Below are positions 17,332 to 26,701 of a DNA stretch of 64,000 nt, piece by piece (position 1 is the stretch's first letter; each line of letters starts with the position of its first letter). The translations under genes were made by a program, and so were the position numbers. Under the pieces are notes generated by a model. The model had not been told where the DNA came from. It searched no databases and saw only the letters and a program-made list of their open reading frames with translations. The stretch spans positions 1-64,000 of the forward strand of contig JASLPY010000007.1 in assembly GCA_030744755.1 (NCBI GenBank). Reading direction: 5' to 3'. The stretch is from Kiritimatiellia bacterium. Its GTDB lineage: Bacteria > Verrucomicrobiota > Kiritimatiellia > UBA8416 > JADHWI01.

Positions 17332-17405
17332 TGGTTGCCCGACTAGGACTTGAACCTAGACTCAGGCCTCCAAAGGGCCGTGTGCTACCATTACACCATC
17401 GGGCA
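17332..17405 (-). tRNA. tRNA-Gln (anticodon TTG), CCA end encoded
   Basis: Read on the minus strand, the 7-bp acceptor stem pairs TGCCCGA with TCGGGCA, discriminator A, then an encoded CCA (17334-17332). The D arm is GGTGTAATGGTAGCAC-like. The anticodon arm has the loop CTTTGGA with T33 before anticodon TTG; the outermost pair of that stem is a C-U mismatch. The T arm CTAGG-TTCAAGT-CCTAG is perfect. Its first 44 nt are also the last 44 nt of the ispE reading frame. Confidence 0.88.
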
Positions 17406-18327
17406 TCGTTTTTGCAACGCGTGTCCAGACCGCCCCATCAAGCCTGTTCTTGAATTCGGCCTCGACTCCACGCGCGTGTTCAGCATCTCTCGCGAGACCA
17501 AAAACTGTGGCACCACTGCCTGAAACCAAGGTCCCGATTGCCCCTGCGGCATCTAGCTCACTGAGCATAATACCGATGAGTGGGTACTTCCTGGTAACAG
17601 TCGACTGAAGCCCATTAAACAGCGCCCGCGACGCCCCGGAGACGTCACCGGTCTCCAGAGAGAAAACCATATTCTTAAAGGCTCCGTCCGCTGAAGTCAA
17701 GGACGGCCTGTATCGGGAATAAATGTCCTTCGTAGATACCGCCACCCCGGGGTTCGCAAGAACCAGCCACCAACCGTCGGCACCACCGTTTTGCAGGTTC
17801 ACGGAGGATACCTTCTCTCCCGTTCCCTCCACTATCACGGCGCCACCGTGCGTCATTGCAGGAACGTCGCAACCGATCATGGAGCCTACTTCCATCAAGT
17901 CCTGTTTGGACAGATCCGTCCCCCATAATTCGTTGAGCCCCACAAGTACGGCGGCCGCGTTACCGCTGCCCCCGCCAAGACCGCCGCCAACAGGAATATT
18001 CTTCTTTATTGTTATGCGGGCGCCACCTTCGTGCCCGGTCTTAGCCTTCAGGGCTTCCGCCGCACGTACCGCCAGATTCCTGCCCGAATCCATGCGCTCG
18101 AGGTCAGCCATGTCATCGACATCACCGCACTCGAATGCTGCCTCAATCCCGCCATCCTGCATTTCCATGGTGATCTTGTCGCAGAGCGACACCGGAACAA
18201 GTGCACTGAGGATGTCGTGGTAACCGTCATCCCTTGTACCGAGAACATCCAGAAACAGGTTGATCTTGGCTGGAGCCTCTAGCTCTATACTCTTTTTCGC
18301 AAAAAACATGGCCGCCGCAAATATCAT
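17362..18327 (-). CDS. ispE: 4-diphosphocytidyl-2-C-methyl-D-erythritol kinase
   Basis: GHMP kinase of the MEP isoprenoid pathway. Motifs: substrate-side APAKINLFLDVLGTRDDGYHDI (about residues 18-39, shown in part APAKINLFLDVLGTRDDGY), the ATP loop IPVGGGLGGGSGNAAAVLVG (about 110-129), and the third motif TLVSGSGATVFGLA near 270. Start is the ATG at 18327 or that at 18309; neither has a strong ribosome site. The last 13 residues and the stop are encoded inside the tRNA-Gln gene; the conserved domain ends (AVWTRVAKT) just before it. RNase P cutting at 17405 would remove the stop codon from that transcript. Confidence 0.93.
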   Translation of the reverse strand: MIFAAAMFFAKKSIELEAPAKINLFLDVLGTRDDGYHDILSALVPVSLCDKITMEMQDGGIEAAFECGDVDDMADLERMDSGRNLAVRAAEALKAKTGHEGGARITIKKNIPVGGGLGGGSGNAAAVLVGLNELWGTDLSKQDLMEVGSMIGCDVPAMTHGGAVIVEGTGEKVSSVNLQNGGADGWWLVLANPGVAVSTKDIYSRYRPSLTSADGAFKNMVFSLETGDVSGASRALFNGLQSTVTRKYPLIGIMLSELDAAGAIGTLVSGSGATVFGLARDAEHARGVEAEFKNRLDGAVWTRVAKTMPDGVMVAHGPLEA

Positions 18328-18396
18328 ACCCCCATATACATGTCAAGAACCCGCTTGAAATAGCGCGTGCCCGTGACAGTGCAATAACGGCATACT

Positions 18397-21084
18397 TCAG
18401 CTCGATGTACCCGTGAGCACATCAAGCAAATGTTCAACTTTCGTCCTTCGTTCTATAAGCTCTTGCTTCAAAGCCTTCTGCCTGTCAACAACCTCTTCCG
18501 GTGCCTTGCTAACAAAGCCTTCGTTGCCCAGCTTCGCCTCGCACCTGGACAAGTTCCCGTCTATCTCATCAAGTTGTCCGGTCAGCTTCAGCTTCTCCGC
18601 CTCGATATCGATCACGCCTTCCAGCTTTACATATATGCTGCCGAGGCTGCTGAGCGCGCCGGGCATACTTTTGCCGGGAGAGGCATCCACGTCTATATCG
18701 AGACTTCCTGCCTTCAATGCGGCCTTCAGGGATACCTCGTCAGCGCCCAGACGCTTCGCCTGGTTGCTGCTATGCGGCTTCACTACATAGTCGACGGTTT
18801 GCGTCGGCAGTATTCCGTAATCCGACTTCAAGGCCCTGCCCACGCGTATCAGATCGTGCTTGTCATCGACGTAGTCCGCGGCGGAACCGTCGATTTCGAC
18901 CCCCGGCAGTCCCATGCCGTCACATGGCTCGGGCCAGGCGGCAGTCATTATGCTGTCACTGCCCTCTCCATATCCCATGGCATGCCACAGCTCCTCCGTA
19001 ACGAAAGGCATGATCGGATGCAACAGGCGCAGCGCGTTCGAGAACACGTGGTACATGATTGCAAGCACCGTGTCCCGCCTCGCCTCATCATCGCCGTACA
19101 GCGCTTCCTTGGAGTACTCCACGTACCAGTCGCAGTACTGGTGCCACACGAACTCGTATAGCTCACGCGCGTAGTCGTTGAAACGGTACTTGCCAAGGTT
19201 CTCTGCACAGATCTCCGCCGCCTGTGCCAGTCGCGCCAGGATGTGATGATCGTCCGGGCTCAACAGCGCCGAGTCGACCTCAGCGGCTTTTGCCGCGGGT
19301 CTGCCACCGGCGCTCTCTGCCTGCATTTCCATGAAACGCGCGGCATTCCAGAGTTTCGTCCCGAAATTCCTGCCGATCTCGAACTTCTCATTCGATACGT
19401 AGACGTCCTGCCCGGTGGCCGTTATCATCATGAGGCTGAACCTAAGGGCATCCGCACTGAACTCGTCGATGATAGTAAGTGGATCTATCGAGTTACCCAG
19501 GCTCTTGCTCATCTTGCGGCCAACGTCGTCGCGGACGGTGCCGTGAATGTAAACGGTTCGGAAAGGAAGATCCCCCATGAACTCGTAACCGGCCATGATC
19601 ATCCTGGCTACCCAGAAGAAGATGATCTCAGACGCCGTCACCAGGTCGTGCGTAGGATAGTAGAACGACTGATCCCTGTTCTCGCCAGGCCAACCAAGCG
19701 TGCTGAAGGGCCACAGCCACGAAGAGAACCATGTGTCGAGGACGTCTTCATCCTGGCGAATCTCTGTTGCGGAACAGGCCGGACAGGTTTCGGGCCGTCC
19801 CTTCGCCGCCCACTCGTGATTGCAGGCATCGCAATAGAAGATCGGAATGCGGTGACCCCACCATATCTGCCGCGATATGCACCAGTCACGGATGTTCTCC
19901 ATCCAGTCCATGTAGACCTTGGTCCATCTCTCCGGAACGAAGTTTATCTTCCCGGATTTCACGGCCTCAAGGGCAGGCTCGGCCAGCGGTTTCATCTTCA
20001 CGAACCACTGCGGTGACAGACGCGGCTCAACTACCGTATGGCAGCGATAGCAATGACCGACCGCATGCTTGTGTTCATCGATCTTCTCAATCAGGTCGTC
20101 TGCCTCAAGATCGGCAAGGATCTTCTTCCGGCATTCAAACCGGTCCATCCCCGCGTAAGGTCCGGCTTCTTCGTTCATGGTACCGTCACCGTTCATGACG
20201 TTGACCGGCGTCAGCTCGTGCCGTAGGCCCATCTCGAAATCGTTTGGATCGTGCGCCGGGGTTACCTTCACTACGCCCGTGCCGAATTCAGGATCCACAA
20301 AGTCATCCCGAATCACCAGGAGTTCACGGTTCAGAACAGGAAGCAGAATCTTCTTGGTGTCGAGATCCGAGTACCGCCCGTCCTGCGGGTTCACAGCAAC
20401 GGCAACATCTCCCAGAAGCGTCTCGGGACGCGTTGTTGCGACAACGATGAAAGACCGGTTATCCGTACCGTCATCAACCGGGTAGCGAATGTAGTACAAC
20501 TTGCCGTCCAGGTCCTCGTGTTCGGATTCCTCGTCGGACAACGCCGTATGGCATCTCGGACACCAGTTGATAATGTAGTTGGCCCTGTGTATCAGCCCCT
20601 TGTCGTAGAGCCTCACAAAGACCTCGGCAACCGCGTCGCTCAACCCCTCGTCCATGGTAAAACGTTCGCGCTCCCAGTCACACGCACATCCGAGGCGGCG
20701 GAGCTGGGAAGTGATCGTATTGCCGTATTCCTCACGCCACTTCCAGACCCGGTCGATGAATACATCGCGGCCGAGATCTTCACGGGACTTGCCCTCTTCT
20801 CGCAGTGCCCGTTCGACAACGTTCTGCGTGGCAATGCCGGCATGATCCGTTCCGGGTATCCAGACAGAGTTCCGACCCTGCATTTTGCGCCAGCGAATAA
20901 GAATGTCCTGGATGGTGTTGTTGAGGGCATGCCCCATGTGGAGTATACCGGTAACGTTTGGCGGAGGAATCACGATGCAGTATGGATTGGACTCTCCGTC
21001 CGGCTCGCCGTGAAAGAGTCCCTGCTCCGTCCAGAAACTATACCACTTCTCCTCTATCTGCTTCGGATCGTATCGTTTTTCCAT
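18397..21084 (-). CDS. valS: Valyl-tRNA synthetase
   Basis: Class I enzyme charging tRNA-Val. It opens MEKRYDPKQIEEKWYSFW and has PPPNVTGILHMGHALNNTIQ (HIGH-type signature, about residues 38-57), the connective-peptide editing domain with TTRPETLLGDVAVAVNP, WCISRQIWWGHRIPIFYC, and GRKMSKSLGNSIDPL (KMSKS, about 530). The C-terminal anticodon domain ends in the ValRS-specific coiled coil (about 820-890). 895 residues is normal. It lies 1 nt after cimA. Confidence 0.97.
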   Translation of the reverse strand: MEKRYDPKQIEEKWYSFWTEQGLFHGEPDGESNPYCIVIPPPNVTGILHMGHALNNTIQDILIRWRKMQGRNSVWIPGTDHAGIATQNVVERALREEGKSREDLGRDVFIDRVWKWREEYGNTITSQLRRLGCACDWERERFTMDEGLSDAVAEVFVRLYDKGLIHRANYIINWCPRCHTALSDEESEHEDLDGKLYYIRYPVDDGTDNRSFIVVATTRPETLLGDVAVAVNPQDGRYSDLDTKKILLPVLNRELLVIRDDFVDPEFGTGVVKVTPAHDPNDFEMGLRHELTPVNVMNGDGTMNEEAGPYAGMDRFECRKKILADLEADDLIEKIDEHKHAVGHCYRCHTVVEPRLSPQWFVKMKPLAEPALEAVKSGKINFVPERWTKVYMDWMENIRDWCISRQIWWGHRIPIFYCDACNHEWAAKGRPETCPACSATEIRQDEDVLDTWFSSWLWPFSTLGWPGENRDQSFYYPTHDLVTASEIIFFWVARMIMAGYEFMGDLPFRTVYIHGTVRDDVGRKMSKSLGNSIDPLTIIDEFSADALRFSLMMITATGQDVYVSNEKFEIGRNFGTKLWNAARFMEMQAESAGGRPAAKAAEVDSALLSPDDHHILARLAQAAEICAENLGKYRFNDYARELYEFVWHQYCDWYVEYSKEALYGDDEARRDTVLAIMYHVFSNALRLLHPIMPFVTEELWHAMGYGEGSDSIMTAAWPEPCDGMGLPGVEIDGSAADYVDDKHDLIRVGRALKSDYGILPTQTVDYVVKPHSSNQAKRLGADEVSLKAALKAGSLDIDVDASPGKSMPGALSSLGSIYVKLEGVIDIEAEKLKLTGQLDEIDGNLSRCEAKLGNEGFVSKAPEEVVDRQKALKQELIERRTKVEHLLDVLTGTSS

Positions 21085-21085
21085 C

Positions 21086-22681
21086 TCAGTCTTCCCCGGA
21101 ACCTTTGCGTTCCTCTTCCTTGAAAAGCTTGTACTCGACGCTGTCTACCAGCGCTTCCCAGGATGCTTCAATGATGTTCTCGGACACGCCGACGGTACCC
21201 CACCTGTCGTCGCCATCTGACGACTCTATCAATACGCGGGTAGTAGCCGCAGTAGCATCCTCTGGATCGAGAATTCTCACGCGGAAGTCCGTCAACTGGA
21301 CTTTCGAGATCTCCGGGTAGAACCGTACCAGCGCCTTTCTCAAAGCACTGTCAAGTGCGTTCACGGGACCGTCACCCTCAGCAACCGTCTGTTCGATGTC
21401 GCCTTTGACCCGAAGCTTCAGGGTGGCTTCTGAGATGCAGGGCTGATCCTTTCCGCGTTTCTCGACGATTACCCTGAATCCATCCAGGTCGAAGAATGAT
21501 TTGTGCTTCTTGAGAACTTTCTGAATCAGTATGCGAAAAGATGCATCCGCGGCTTCGAAGGCGTAGCCCTTGTGCTCCAGGGCCTTGAGATTGTTCAGGA
21601 TCTCCCTGGCCTCTTCTTTCGATGTTGCGCCCGATGCTCCGAGCTCAACGGCTTTGAGAAGCACACTGCTCCCGCCGGAAAGTTCGGATATCAAAGTATT
21701 CCGCTTGTTGCCGACCTTTTCAGGTTGAATGTGCTCGAACGTGATCGGGTTCTTCTTCACGGCGTTAACGTGGGGTCCGCCCTTGTGAGCGAAGGCGCTT
21801 CTACCGACATAAGGCGCGCGACTGTCCGGCCTCAGGTTGATCATGTCGTCCACGAACAGCGAGAGATCCCGGAGGCGGGCCAACTTCCGGGCGTGGATGC
21901 AGGGGTGTCCCATTTTGAGTTTGAGCGCGGGGATTACCGTGCAGAGATTCGCGTTGCCGCATCGCTCTCCGTACCCGTTCATCGTTCCCTGCACCTGGAC
22001 AACCCCTGCCCTTACGGCAGACAGCGTGTTGGCCACGGCCAGCCCACCATCATTGTGCGCATGGATCCCCAGCGGTGTTTCAACACGCCCGGCGGCAGCC
22101 ATCGTGAATTCATTCACCTCTTCGGGCAACGATCCACCGTTGGTATCGCACAGAATGATACAGTCGGCACCGGCCGCCTCGACCGTTTCGAGCACCTTCA
22201 GTGCAAATTCCGGATCGTCCTTGTACCCGTCAAAGTAGTGCTCTGCATCAAAGAACACTTCCTTACCCTTGTCCTTCAGATAGCCGACGGTATCGGATAT
22301 CATTGCAAGGTTCTCTTTTACACTGGTGCGCAACACGTCGCGAACATGCAGCTTCCAGGTCTTGCCGAATACGGCCACGGTCGGGGTGCCGGCATCAAGA
22401 AGGCTGCGTACATAGGGGTCGGCCTTGACTTTCGTTCTTGCCCGCCGGGTACTGCCGAATGCCACAATCCTGGAATGCGAGAGATTCTCTTTCTTGATGG
22501 CCGAGAAGAACTCCATGTCCTTCGGGTTGGATCCCGGAAACCCACCCTCGATGTAATCAGCGCCAAACGCGTCCAGACGCTTGGCCAACATCAGCTTGCC
22601 CATGGCCGAGAACGAAACTCCTTCGCCCTGCGCGCCATCCCTCAGCGTCGTGTCGTATATCGATATTCTATGCTTTTTCAT
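21086..22681 (-). CDS. cimA: (R)-citramalate synthase
   Basis: Condenses pyruvate and acetyl-CoA to citramalate, the threonine-independent entry to isoleucine. It opens MKKHRISIYDTTLRDGAQGEGVSFS, the CimA form of the DRE-TIM-barrel signature, followed by DYIEGGFPGSNPKDMEFF and the metal-binding GIHAHNDGGLAVANTL. Residues beyond about 390 form the LeuA-type allosteric dimer domain. The start at 22681 is preferred over 22696 because GAGGAG lies 7 nt upstream. With lysC and hom next to it, this is an amino-acid biosynthesis group. Confidence 0.93.
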   Translation of the reverse strand: MKKHRISIYDTTLRDGAQGEGVSFSAMGKLMLAKRLDAFGADYIEGGFPGSNPKDMEFFSAIKKENLSHSRIVAFGSTRRARTKVKADPYVRSLLDAGTPTVAVFGKTWKLHVRDVLRTSVKENLAMISDTVGYLKDKGKEVFFDAEHYFDGYKDDPEFALKVLETVEAAGADCIILCDTNGGSLPEEVNEFTMAAAGRVETPLGIHAHNDGGLAVANTLSAVRAGVVQVQGTMNGYGERCGNANLCTVIPALKLKMGHPCIHARKLARLRDLSLFVDDMINLRPDSRAPYVGRSAFAHKGGPHVNAVKKNPITFEHIQPEKVGNKRNTLISELSGGSSVLLKAVELGASGATSKEEAREILNNLKALEHKGYAFEAADASFRILIQKVLKKHKSFFDLDGFRVIVEKRGKDQPCISEATLKLRVKGDIEQTVAEGDGPVNALDSALRKALVRFYPEISKVQLTDFRVRILDPEDATAATTRVLIESSDGDDRWGTVGVSENIIEASWEALVDSVEYKLFKEEERKGSGED

Positions 22682-22720
22682 GATTTCGCTCCTCACCGCA
22701 GAGGGTTTCTGAGCACTTAC

Positions 22721-24070
22721 TCAGCCGAAGAATGCCCTGTAAAGATATTCCACTGCCCGTTTTCTATCTTCAGCTTTCACTCCAAACATCATGCTTATCT
22801 CGGAAGACCCCTGGTTCATCATCTCGATGTTTACTTCCGCATCCGAAAGAGCTTTCGTTGCCTTCGCTGCCACGCCGACGGAGTAGTGCATGCCTTCCCC
22901 AACGATCATGACGAGGGCGAGGCCCCTCTCGATATCCACGTCGTCGATACCCAACTCATTCCTCATTCTGTCGAGGACATGCTTCTCTTTCTCCGCACCC
23001 AGGGCATCCTCCCTGAGAATGATCGACATACTGTCAATACCTGATGGCGTGTGCTCGTACGACAGTCCTTCCTCTTCCAGTACCTGTAGAAGACGCCGGC
23101 CGAAACCGACTTCTCTGTTCATGAGGTACTTGCTCACATAGATCGTGCAGAAACCGTCACTGCAGGCAATGCCAACAACCCTGCTGTCCACGTCCACGTG
23201 CTGGGGAACGATTTTCGTTCCCGGCAGCGAAGGACGTCCCGTGTTCTTAACATAAATAGGGATGCCCGCACGGACCGCCGGCACGATTGCTTCATCGTGA
23301 AGAACCGAGAAGCCCGCGTACGCAAGTTCCCGCATTTCCCTGAAGGTCAGTTCCTTGATGGGCTGAACATCCGGAACAATACGCGGGTCAGCCGCAAACA
23401 CCGAATCAACGTCTGTGAAGTTTTCGTACGCATCCGCCTTGACGGCAGCAGCCAGGATAGACCCGGTAATATCAGAACCACCCCTGGGAAAGGTCGCTAC
23501 CTTACCGCCCCTGGTATACCCAAAGAAACCGGGAAAGATGATCACATCGCTTTCGTCGCTGAGACCTGCAAGATTCTCATAGGATTCCGGAAGCAGCTCG
23601 GCGTTGCCGAACTCATCGCTCAGCAGCATTCCGGCATCCCGCGGATTCACATACTTCGCATTGCATCCACGTGCCCTGAGAGCAGATGCTACGAGCTTGG
23701 CACAGTTGTCTTCCCCCGCGGCCTTCAGCAGATCGGTGAATTCGCCGGAATCACTGCTGTCGCTTTCCATGCGGGAGAAAAGGTCGGCCTGGATATCATC
23801 TATTACGCTTTCCTCAAGCTCGAGCTCCACCTGTATTTCCCTGAAACGGGCAACTACTCTTTCAACGGCCTCCTCGTAGGGCTCGCCGGCAAGCTTCTTC
23901 ATGGCGCAGGTAATCAGCAGGTCCGTCACTTTCGTGTCTCTGTCATCCCTCTTGCCAGGAGCAGACACAACGGCAATCCGCCTGTCATTGTCGGAGCTGA
24001 CAATATCACAGACCATCGAAACTCTCGCGGCATCCGCCAGCGAGCTACCGCCAAACTTACAAACCTTCAT
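22721..24070 (-). CDS. lysC: Aspartate kinase
   Basis: First step of Lys/Met/Thr synthesis. The ATP-binding opening MKVCKFGGSSLADAARV, the YTRGGKVATFPRGGSDITGS catalytic segment (about residues 195-214) and ADAYENFTDVDSVFAADPRI are typical. Two ACT domains occupy about residues 305-449 (GFCTIYVSKYLMNREVG; GLALVMIVGEGMHYSVGVAA), implying feedback control. It is monofunctional, with a separate hom gene upstream across a 197-bp repeat-filled gap. Confidence 0.95.
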   Translation of the reverse strand: MKVCKFGGSSLADAARVSMVCDIVSSDNDRRIAVVSAPGKRDDRDTKVTDLLITCAMKKLAGEPYEEAVERVVARFREIQVELELEESVIDDIQADLFSRMESDSSDSGEFTDLLKAAGEDNCAKLVASALRARGCNAKYVNPRDAGMLLSDEFGNAELLPESYENLAGLSDESDVIIFPGFFGYTRGGKVATFPRGGSDITGSILAAAVKADAYENFTDVDSVFAADPRIVPDVQPIKELTFREMRELAYAGFSVLHDEAIVPAVRAGIPIYVKNTGRPSLPGTKIVPQHVDVDSRVVGIACSDGFCTIYVSKYLMNREVGFGRRLLQVLEEEGLSYEHTPSGIDSMSIILREDALGAEKEKHVLDRMRNELGIDDVDIERGLALVMIVGEGMHYSVGVAAKATKALSDAEVNIEMMNQGSSEISMMFGVKAEDRKRAVEYLYRAFFG

Positions 24071-24105
24071 ACCTTCCTCATCAATTCAATGCATCCTGTC
24101 AAAAA

Positions 24106-24267
24106 ACCCATCCCCTCCTTGGAGGGGTGCCCGCAGGCCGGGGTGGGTTCCCTATTCCCCATTCATCATTCCCCATTCCTCATTCCGCTGGGCGTTGGAC
24201 GTTGAGCGTTGGACGTTGAGCGTTGGGCGTTCCTGAAACAAGCGAGCTCGACGAGCGCAGTTTCAGG
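24106..24267. repeat. Intergenic repeat cluster between hom and lysC
   Basis: Three repeats are stacked here. At 24106-24149 an imperfect palindrome runs AACCCA ... TGGGTT around the hairpin CCCCTCCTTGGAGGGG. At 24150-24188 ATTCCCCATTC-like units recur. At 24189-24231 a 14-bp unit GTTGGACGTTGAGC is tandemly repeated with variants, related to the repeat at 25757-25903. At 24232-24267 CCTGAAAC pairs with GTTTCAGG in a hairpin directly abutting the hom stop; it has no T-run, so it is a weak terminator candidate. Confidence 0.75.
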
Positions 24268-25566
24268 CTAGTCCTCAATCCGCAGGACAATCGTGGCCGC
24301 GCCAACAATGCCCATGGCATCGATCTTCTCGAGTGCTTCAACCACCCTGCTTTCTTTTGCGTGGTGCGTAACGATTACAACCGACACATGTTTGCCGACC
24401 TGCTGTTCTTCCTTCTGGAGAACCGAGGCGATGCTTATATCGTGAGCCCCTAAAACCGATGCGATCTCGGCAAATGTCCCGGGTTTATCCAGAACAGAAA
24501 GCCTGAAGTAATACCTTGTTTCCACGTCGCCCATGGCCTTTAAGCGGACACCATTTGACCCGGAACCGGATACCGGCCGTCCTCCCCCTGCTCCACTCGC
24601 AAAGTCCAGAACAGCATCGGACACATCAGCAAGCACTGTGCTGGCCGTGGGCTCGCGTCCAGCACCCCTACCATAATACAAGGTCTCTCCAACCATATCA
24701 CCGCTTATCATGACAGCATTGAACACGCCGTTCACAGAAGCCAACATGTGAGCCACCGGGACAAGCGTGGGATGAATCCGCAATTCGACATCCTGGCCGT
24801 CACGTTTGATTATCGCCAGCAACTTGATCTTGTACCCCAAGTCATGCGCGTACTCGATGTCTTCATCCGCCAGCCCGCGTATACCTTCTATACAGACACC
24901 TTCCGACGGGACGTTGAGTCCGTGAGCAAGACGGGCGATGATTGCTGCCTTGTGGGCAGTATCGTATCCGTCGACATCCAGCGTCGGATCGGCCTCGGCA
25001 AAACCTGCCTCCTGGGCTTCCGCCAGGGCGTCGTCAAAACTCAGCCCCGCTTCTTCCATTCTCTTGAGGATATAGTTGCAGGTTCCGTTCAGAATCCCGT
25101 ATACGGTCTCTATCCTGTTGGCAATAAGCCCTTCGCGCAGCGCACGAATAACGGGGATGCCGCCACCAACGCTGGCGCCGAAGTAGATTCCTGCCCCGTT
25201 TTCCCTGGCCAGGGCAAAGATCTCCTCCCCATGATCGGCAAGCAGGGCCTTGTTGGCAGTCACGACAGACTTGCCTTTAGCAAGCGCCTGCTCAACAACC
25301 GACTTCGCCGCTCCGGTGCCGCCTATCAGCTCAACAACAACCTGGATTTCCGGATCGGCAATGATCTCCGAGGCATCCCTGGTAAGCAACGACGCATCAA
25401 CCGTGACACCACGGTCACTGTCCAGGTCAAGATCGGCGATCTTGCGCAATACGGGCCTTGCGCCAAGCCTTTCTGCGATCAGATCTCCATTGCGTTGAAG
25501 ACCAGATACAACCCCGGCACCAACCGTGCCGAAACCAACTAAACCAACCCCGATTTTCTTCATCAC
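24268..25566 (-). CDS. hom: Homoserine dehydrogenase
   Basis: Reduces aspartate semialdehyde to homoserine for Thr and Met. The Rossmann opening IGVGLVGFGTVGAGVVSGL, VVTANKALLADHGEEIF, the substrate segment YGILNGTCNYILKRM (about residues 170-184) and FAEADPTLDVDGYDTAHKA place it firmly. A C-terminal ACT domain (RLSVLDKPGTFAEIASVLGA, about 360-430) suggests allosteric feedback. 432 residues is standard. Confidence 0.95.
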   Translation of the reverse strand: MMKKIGVGLVGFGTVGAGVVSGLQRNGDLIAERLGARPVLRKIADLDLDSDRGVTVDASLLTRDASEIIADPEIQVVVELIGGTGAAKSVVEQALAKGKSVVTANKALLADHGEEIFALARENGAGIYFGASVGGGIPVIRALREGLIANRIETVYGILNGTCNYILKRMEEAGLSFDDALAEAQEAGFAEADPTLDVDGYDTAHKAAIIARLAHGLNVPSEGVCIEGIRGLADEDIEYAHDLGYKIKLLAIIKRDGQDVELRIHPTLVPVAHMLASVNGVFNAVMISGDMVGETLYYGRGAGREPTASTVLADVSDAVLDFASGAGGGRPVSGSGSNGVRLKAMGDVETRYYFRLSVLDKPGTFAEIASVLGAHDISIASVLQKEEQQVGKHVSVVIVTHHAKESRVVEALEKIDAMGIVGAATIVLRIED

Positions 25567-25756
25567 GAATCACCATCAATTGCGGCAGAAGCACACAAGC
25601 TCCACCTCTCCAAAAAGAAAACCCCAGAGCTTAGATCATTCCCGAATCCGCTTACAAGCACAAACCCCCTGTCAGAAGAAGGAATGCAGGGTCATTCAGT
25701 TCTCTGCAAGCCATTCAGTATGAGCGTGTTCGTTCTGTTAATGTCACCTGTAGTGG

Positions 25757-25903
25757 ATTCAACGCCCAACGCCCAACGCCCGACAACCAACATCCAAGTG
25801 CGCGATTCTGGTGAATTGATGGTCAAGAGACTAACAATTCTCAACTTTCGCACATTTGGATGTTGGTTGTCGGGCGTTGGGCGTTGGGCGTTGGGCGTTG
25901 AAT
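25757..25903. repeat. Long inverted repeat built from GGCGTTG units
   Basis: The left arm (25757-25804) and right arm (about 25849-25903) are near-perfect reverse complements: repeated CAACGCC units, then CGACAACCAACATCCAA and a GTGCG-like core. The loop is about 44 nt. The arms use the same GGCGTTGGGCGTTG unit seen at 24189-24231. It has no coding content; it could be a non-autonomous mobile element or a large hairpin. Confidence 0.85.
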
Positions 25904-26016
25904 ACTCAGTGGTTCCGATATTCTGCATAACGGATTGCACAACAGGAAATTGCGTCTGTAGACTAAATGGCCCTGGGGAGGAATGTGTGTGCATATGCGC
26001 TTGCTTCGTTTCTGCT

Positions 26017-26101
26017 CTCAACGCGAGAACGGCGACGAGAACGGTGGACGAGTGGGATCCTCTTTTCTCGTCATCCGCTCTCGTCGCCGTTCTAGTTGAC
26101 C
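26017..26101. repeat. Inverted repeat with about 30-nt arms
   Basis: The arms contain GAGAACGGCGACGAGA and TCTCGTCGCCGTTCT and extend outward imperfectly (CAACGC / GTTG). A short unpaired centre (GTGGGATCCTCTT) separates them. Together with neighbouring short reiterations (ACGGATCACACGGATGGCAC at about 26190; CCTGTCCATCCTGTCCATCC at about 26500) it fills a gene-poor 1.1-kb gap (25567-26701). Confidence 0.75.
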
Positions 26102-26236
26102 GATTCCCCGTCTTCATTACTTTTGACAGTACCGTCTTCGGCTATCTTAGCCTGATCTGTTCATCAACCCTGAAGAAGGCGAGAGGAACCACGGATCACA
26201 CGGATGGCACGGATACAAAACGGAATCAACCAAGAA

Positions 26237-26480
26237 TTACTTCAGTTCTTTCAGCAGGCGGTTGGCCTGTCTTTTGACCTGTTTGTTTTTGGAGCCTTTG
26301 AGGACTTTTTGCAACGCGTTGCGCTGCATGTCCATTGGAATGTGCTGGGCGTTGGACATCAACAGTTGATGGATCGCACTGGGAAAATCCATTCGCAGCG
26401 ATCGCTGCAATCGCGCCATACCAGCAACATGACACCCCTCAAGCCTCTGTCCATATTTATACTTTAAGGTCGACCCCGGT
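26237..26480 (-). pseudogene. Possible coding remnant of unknown identity
   Basis: An open minus-strand frame continues upstream of the track's 60-residue ORF (26419) without a start and reads ...TLKYKYGQRLEGCHVAGMARLQRSL then RMDFPSAIHQLLMS and ends NKQVKRQANRLLKELK. The composition looks protein-like, but I recognise no family. It begins within a GGGGTCGACC repeat end at about 26461, which suggests a truncated leftover. It may equally be chance. Confidence 0.3.
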
Positions 26481-26619
26481 TCCTTCCAAAATCCTGTCCA
26501 TCCTGTCCATCCTGTCAGAAAACCTCTCCCTATCCGTGCTCATCTGCTTGCATCCCGCCACTGCGGGGCGCGCCCATCAGCGGTCTAAACTCTTCGCAAC
26601 GGTAAAAGCTCTATACCCC

Positions 26620-26649
26620 TTGTGCAGTTTCCTGTGCAGTGTCTACAAT
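26620..26649 (+). promoter_or_regulatory. Candidate sigma-70 promoter of the exported methyltransferase
   Basis: TTGTGC (26620-26625) and TACAAT (26644-26649) are 18 nt apart and lie 52 nt upstream of the ATG. The -10 box matches 5 of 6 positions and the -35 box 4 of 6. Confidence 0.5.
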
Positions 26650-26701
26650 AACATCGATAGCAATGCGTCTTACATGGAGAATCAATAAGGAGGAAATGAT
26701 A

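Noticed and set aside
18332-18349. TTGACA upstream of ispE as a promoter
   Set aside because: The only good -10 (TATGAT) is 12 bp away, too close; at 17 bp only TATTTG is found.
20251-21123. 290-residue plus-strand ORF, and similar long ORFs at 21503, 23198 and 34214
   Set aside because: All antisense to clear genes (valS, cimA, lysC, sulfatase) and without family motifs.
24232-24267. Hairpin after hom as an intrinsic terminator
   Set aside because: The stem is good but there is no T-run on the transcribed side; listed only as part of the repeat cluster.
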